Positions 20,136 to 22,573 of a DNA stretch of 22,573 bases are shown here, piece after piece. Origin of the DNA: JBBDXA01 sp040902585 (lineage in GTDB: Bacteria; Planctomycetota; Phycisphaerae; Phycisphaerales; Phycisphaeraceae); assembly GCA_040902585.1 (NCBI GenBank), contig JBBDXA010000156.1, positions 1 to 22,573 on the forward strand, written 5' to 3'. The position numbers and the translations under genes are program-made. The notes below the pieces were generated by a model that was not told the origin of the DNA, made no database searches, and worked only from the letters and a program-made list of their open reading frames with translations. Within the stretch, counting starts at the first letter, position 1. Each line of letters starts with the position of its first letter.

Positions 20136-21602
20136 CTAATCCAACGGCAGAATCACGACCTTGCGGAACTCGATCGCCGTGCCTTCGGTTTGCAGGGCGA
20201 TACAGCCGGGCACGTGCTGGCAGTCGGTGACTTCGTTTTGAAGGACATCATTGATCGTCACGGTCACCTTGCCCTGATGCACGCGGATCCTGGTCTGATT
20301 CCACTGGCCCAGTGCCTTCTCGCTGGCGGCCCCCTTCCGGGCGACGTAACCGCTGACCGCTTTGCCCTGAGCCTTGGCGGAGAAGCCGCCGATGAGCCAG
20401 AAGTCGCCGGCCTTCTGGTGCAGAAGCTGCATCTCGATGCACTTGGGCTGCACCGCATCATTGCTGCCAATCATCAGCCAGATGCCTGAGTCGCCACCGT
20501 TGCCGGGCCAGCGCCATTCGACATTGAGTTCATAATCGCGGAACGACCGCATGGTGCGCAGGTAGCCGCGGGCGCTGCCGCTGCATTGCAGCACGCCATC
20601 CTTCACGCTCCACACGCCCTCCGCGCGGGCGCGTTGACCGTCATGCACTGCCTGCCAGCCGGCAAGGTCTATACCATTGAATAGAACGATCTCGCCCGTA
20701 AGCTGGATGGGAAAGTTCAGCTTCGCCGTCTTGCCTTCGCCAGCCGCCCACGCCTTCCAGGCTTCCAGTGTCAACTGCTTGCGACCCGCTTCATCCTTCG
20801 CGTCAACCTCGTGGCCCTTGCCGCGCAGCCAGCGCAGCGAACGCTCCGCTTCCCACTCGATGGCGAACGTCTTCGATTCGAGCAGGCGCACAAGGGTGTC
20901 GATGCAGGCCCGCTCGCCCAGATCGCCCAGAACCCGGGCCGCGGCAAGCTGCACCTGTTCGCTCGCATCGTTCAGGAGCGGCTTCAGGTCAGCGATCGCG
21001 CCTTTGCCCACCGCTGCGCCCAGCGCGGCGACGCCCAGCGCGCGGGTCGTCGCGTCACTGTCCTTGAGCAACGCGGCCAGCGTCACGTGATCATCAGCCG
21101 TCGCCGTGGTGACCAGCGCCCTTCGCGCCGCCGAGCGCAGCTCCGGCGTCACGAGAAACGAAAACGACTGCACCATTTCGCCCGCCAGCCCTTTGAGCCT
21201 GTGCTTGTCGATCGCATTCAAGGCCGCTTGAAGCACCCGCTGCTGCGGCTCATCATCGCGCTGAAGCAGCTTCTCCGCCCGCCATTTCACTTCCGCGTCC
21301 GAGCTCGCCGCGGCCCTGTTCAGCGCCTGCCGCGGGAGCACGGGCAGGGCGTTGATCGCCGTGTGCGCCTTCTCACGCGTGTCGAAGTCATCATCGCCAA
21401 GCTGGGCGATCAGCTTGGTCACACTCTTCTGCTGCTGGGCGGTGGGCGTGAACTGGCGCAGATAGGAACGGAGGGACGCGGCCGTCGGCTCGATGCCGTG
21501 CTTCTCGAGCAACTCCGCATCAGGGTCCGCGAAGGCGGGCGAACCCACCTGTGCCGCGATGGCAGCGAGAACCAGGCACACTTGTGGAATCCATCTTCGC
21601 AT
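20136..21602 (-). CDS. Secreted HEAT-repeat protein with C-terminal DUF1080 domain
   Basis: 488 residues; ATG 21602 (MRRW) is chosen since GGAG lies 9 bp upstream and a signal peptide follows (IPQVCLVLAAIAAQVGSPAFA); ATG 21608 is the alternative. Residues about 45-270 are helical HEAT-like repeats (KLIAQLGDDDFDTREKAHTAI, LAALLKDSDATTRALGVAAL, LKPLLNDASEQVQLAAARVL). From about residue 301, EIVLFNGIDLAGWQAV begins a DUF1080 (PF06439, 3-keto-disaccharide hydrolase-like) domain with GDSGIWLMIGS and CIEMQLLHQKAGDFW, a jelly-roll fold found in glycoside-active proteins. It is on the same strand as the oxidoreductase, but 334 bp and a large palindrome separate them. Confidence 0.84.
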   Translation of the reverse strand: MRRWIPQVCLVLAAIAAQVGSPAFADPDAELLEKHGIEPTAASLRSYLRQFTPTAQQQKSVTKLIAQLGDDDFDTREKAHTAINALPVLPRQALNRAAASSDAEVKWRAEKLLQRDDEPQQRVLQAALNAIDKHRLKGLAGEMVQSFSFLVTPELRSAARRALVTTATADDHVTLAALLKDSDATTRALGVAALGAAVGKGAIADLKPLLNDASEQVQLAAARVLGDLGERACIDTLVRLLESKTFAIEWEAERSLRWLRGKGHEVDAKDEAGRKQLTLEAWKAWAAGEGKTAKLNFPIQLTGEIVLFNGIDLAGWQAVHDGQRARAEGVWSVKDGVLQCSGSARGYLRTMRSFRDYELNVEWRWPGNGGDSGIWLMIGSNDAVQPKCIEMQLLHQKAGDFWLIGGFSAKAQGKAVSGYVARKGAASEKALGQWNQTRIRVHQGKVTVTINDVLQNEVTDCQHVPGCIALQTEGTAIEFRKVVILPLD

Positions 21603-21640
21603 CAGCATCCGCTCCGGCGGGATCGATACACCATACATTT

Positions 21641-21762
21641 CTAAGGAAAGCAGGAAGCAAGGAAAGCAGGAAAAGAATGGACTTGAATCAGCCCGGGACA
21701 TTCCCGATTCACTTGCTCACCTGAATTGAAATCCTACCTTCCTCATTTCCTGCTTTCCTTAG
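21641..21762. repeat. Inverted repeat with perfect 16-bp arms
   Basis: ctaaggaaagcaggaa (21641-21656) is the exact complement of ttcctgctttccttag (21747-21762). The motif ggaaagcaggaa recurs at 21661-21672. A central gaatc...gattc pair encloses a gggacattccc hairpin. It fills the gap between the two DUF1080 genes. Confidence 0.8.
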
Positions 21763-21789
21763 AGATCCGTTTGGTCCCCTTCCGTTCGC

Positions 21790-22476
21790 TCAAGGCAACT
21801 CACGGATCCATAGATTGCGGAACCGCACGGCCGAGCCGTGATTCTGAAGCAGCATCGGCCCCTTCGCGACGATCGGCTTGCCCTTCGCCCCGCCCGTGCC
21901 GTCCTTCACTTCCACATCCTTCTGCACCTCTACGCCGTTGTGCCAGACGCTGATGCGGGCCGGGCTTTCGAGCTTGCCGTCCTTGTCGAGCCTGGGGGCG
22001 ATGAACTGGATGTCAAGGGTCTGCCACTCGCCGGGCTTTTTGCAGACATTCTTCGAAGGCGGACTGAGAGTGTAAATCGACGCGCACTGCTGCGCGGGCT
22101 TGTACGGATTCTTGTTGAACGAATCGATGATCTGCACTTCATAGAGCTTGTGAATGTAGACGCCCGAGTTGCCCTTCTGTTTCGGATCGTCCGGCAGGTT
22201 GAACTCGATGTGCATGTGAGCGGAGGCGAACTGGTGCTTGCTGACCAGATTCCCGCCGCCTTCGGTGATGATGAGTTCGCCGTCAGCCAGCTTCCACGCG
22301 GGCTCCTTGCCATCGTCACGCGTGAAAGCTTCCTGCGAATTGCCGTCGAAGAGGATGACCGCGTCCTTCGGCGGCTTGCCGTCCGCGTAGGGCCGCGCCG
22401 GTTCGTCGGCATCGGCGATTGCTCCGAAACAGAACAGCAGAAGTAGCGACGTAATGAACAAGTGCGCCGACCGCAT
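21790..22476 (-). CDS. Secreted stand-alone DUF1080 protein
   Basis: 228 residues; ATG 22476 has AAAGGA at 6 bp, better than ATG 22491, and is followed by a signal peptide (SAHLFITSLLLLFCFGAIADA). DUF1080 runs over nearly the whole mature chain: DAVILFDGNSQEAF, WKLADGELIITEGGGNLVSK, MHIEFNLP, GNSGVYIHKLYEVQIIDSF, GEWQTLDIQF, LLQNHGSAVRFRNLWIREL. Single-domain relatives are common in Planctomycetota and Bacteroidota and are linked to 3-keto-glycoside hydrolysis or lysis. It is the first of three same-strand genes ending in the Gfo/Idh/MocA oxidoreductase; they may be related in function even if transcribed separately. Confidence 0.88.
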   Translation of the reverse strand: MRSAHLFITSLLLLFCFGAIADADEPARPYADGKPPKDAVILFDGNSQEAFTRDDGKEPAWKLADGELIITEGGGNLVSKHQFASAHMHIEFNLPDDPKQKGNSGVYIHKLYEVQIIDSFNKNPYKPAQQCASIYTLSPPSKNVCKKPGEWQTLDIQFIAPRLDKDGKLESPARISVWHNGVEVQKDVEVKDGTGGAKGKPIVAKGPMLLQNHGSAVRFRNLWIRELP

Positions 22477-22521
22477 CACTGATCCTTTCATCCGGGGAGT
22501 AATAGAACGGAAAGAGAATGG

Positions 22522-22567
22522 TACCAAGCCCGATGGCGAGGCTTTGCGAGCCGTCGGGGTACTTGGT
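22522..22567. repeat. Palindrome at the right window edge
   Basis: taccaagcccgatggc (22522-22537) pairs imperfectly with gccgtcggggtacttggt (22550-22567) around gaggctttgcgag. It lies upstream of the last DUF1080 gene, perhaps between it and the next gene off the window. Confidence 0.6.
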
Positions 22568-22573
22568 CCTGAG

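Overview
The window looks like chromosome from a GC-rich member of the Planctomycetota, possibly a Phycisphaerae relative. This is inferred from gene content, not a database search: a DUF1549/DUF1553 protein with cytochrome-like motifs, a DUF2231 plus planctomycete cytochrome c (PSCyt1) membrane protein, a PEP-CTERM protein, two DUF1080 proteins, a Tat-exported Gfo/Idh/MocA oxidoreductase, a CE15-like esterase, and sulfatase and sialate O-acetylesterase remnants. Many intergenic gaps, and parts of some genes, hold palindromic repeats of several unrelated families.

Layout. 1-2127 (minus) is a DUF1549/DUF1553 gene whose 3' end lies off the window; it carries two in-frame palindromic insertions and a six-copy DPR tract. 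2207-3439 holds two decayed genes, an internally deleted sulfatase and the C-terminus of a sialate O-acetylesterase. 3583-4968 is a PEP-CTERM protein made of two tandem copies of one domain. 5310-9286 is a compact integrated element in the 3' end of a tRNA-Val(GAC) gene. 9421-12324 has a CE15-like esterase, the DUF2231-PSCyt1 protein and a 78-residue orphan. 12472-14667 is a large secreted protein with an apparently internal pseudopilin-like helix. 14866-18161 has an RluA-type pseudouridine synthase, a cytochrome P450 and a YbaK-type deacylase. 18401-22476 (minus) has a Gfo/Idh/MocA oxidoreductase, a HEAT-DUF1080 protein and a stand-alone DUF1080 protein, perhaps a keto-sugar module.

The most interesting part is the 3.98-kb element. 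It has 28-bp direct repeats at its ends (attL 5310-5337, attR 9259-9286), a tyrosine integrase, an excisionase-like protein, a ribbon-helix-helix protein under a good promoter with operator-like repeats, a Rep_trans/NicK-like rolling-circle initiator or relaxase, and one unknown protein. No capsid or conjugation-channel genes are seen. The integrase reading frame runs through the attachment core. Its stop codon is completed only by chromosomal DNA, so excision would join it in frame to 63 more codons now stranded at the left end. The tRNA's own terminator appears stranded on the far side of the element, about 4 kb away.
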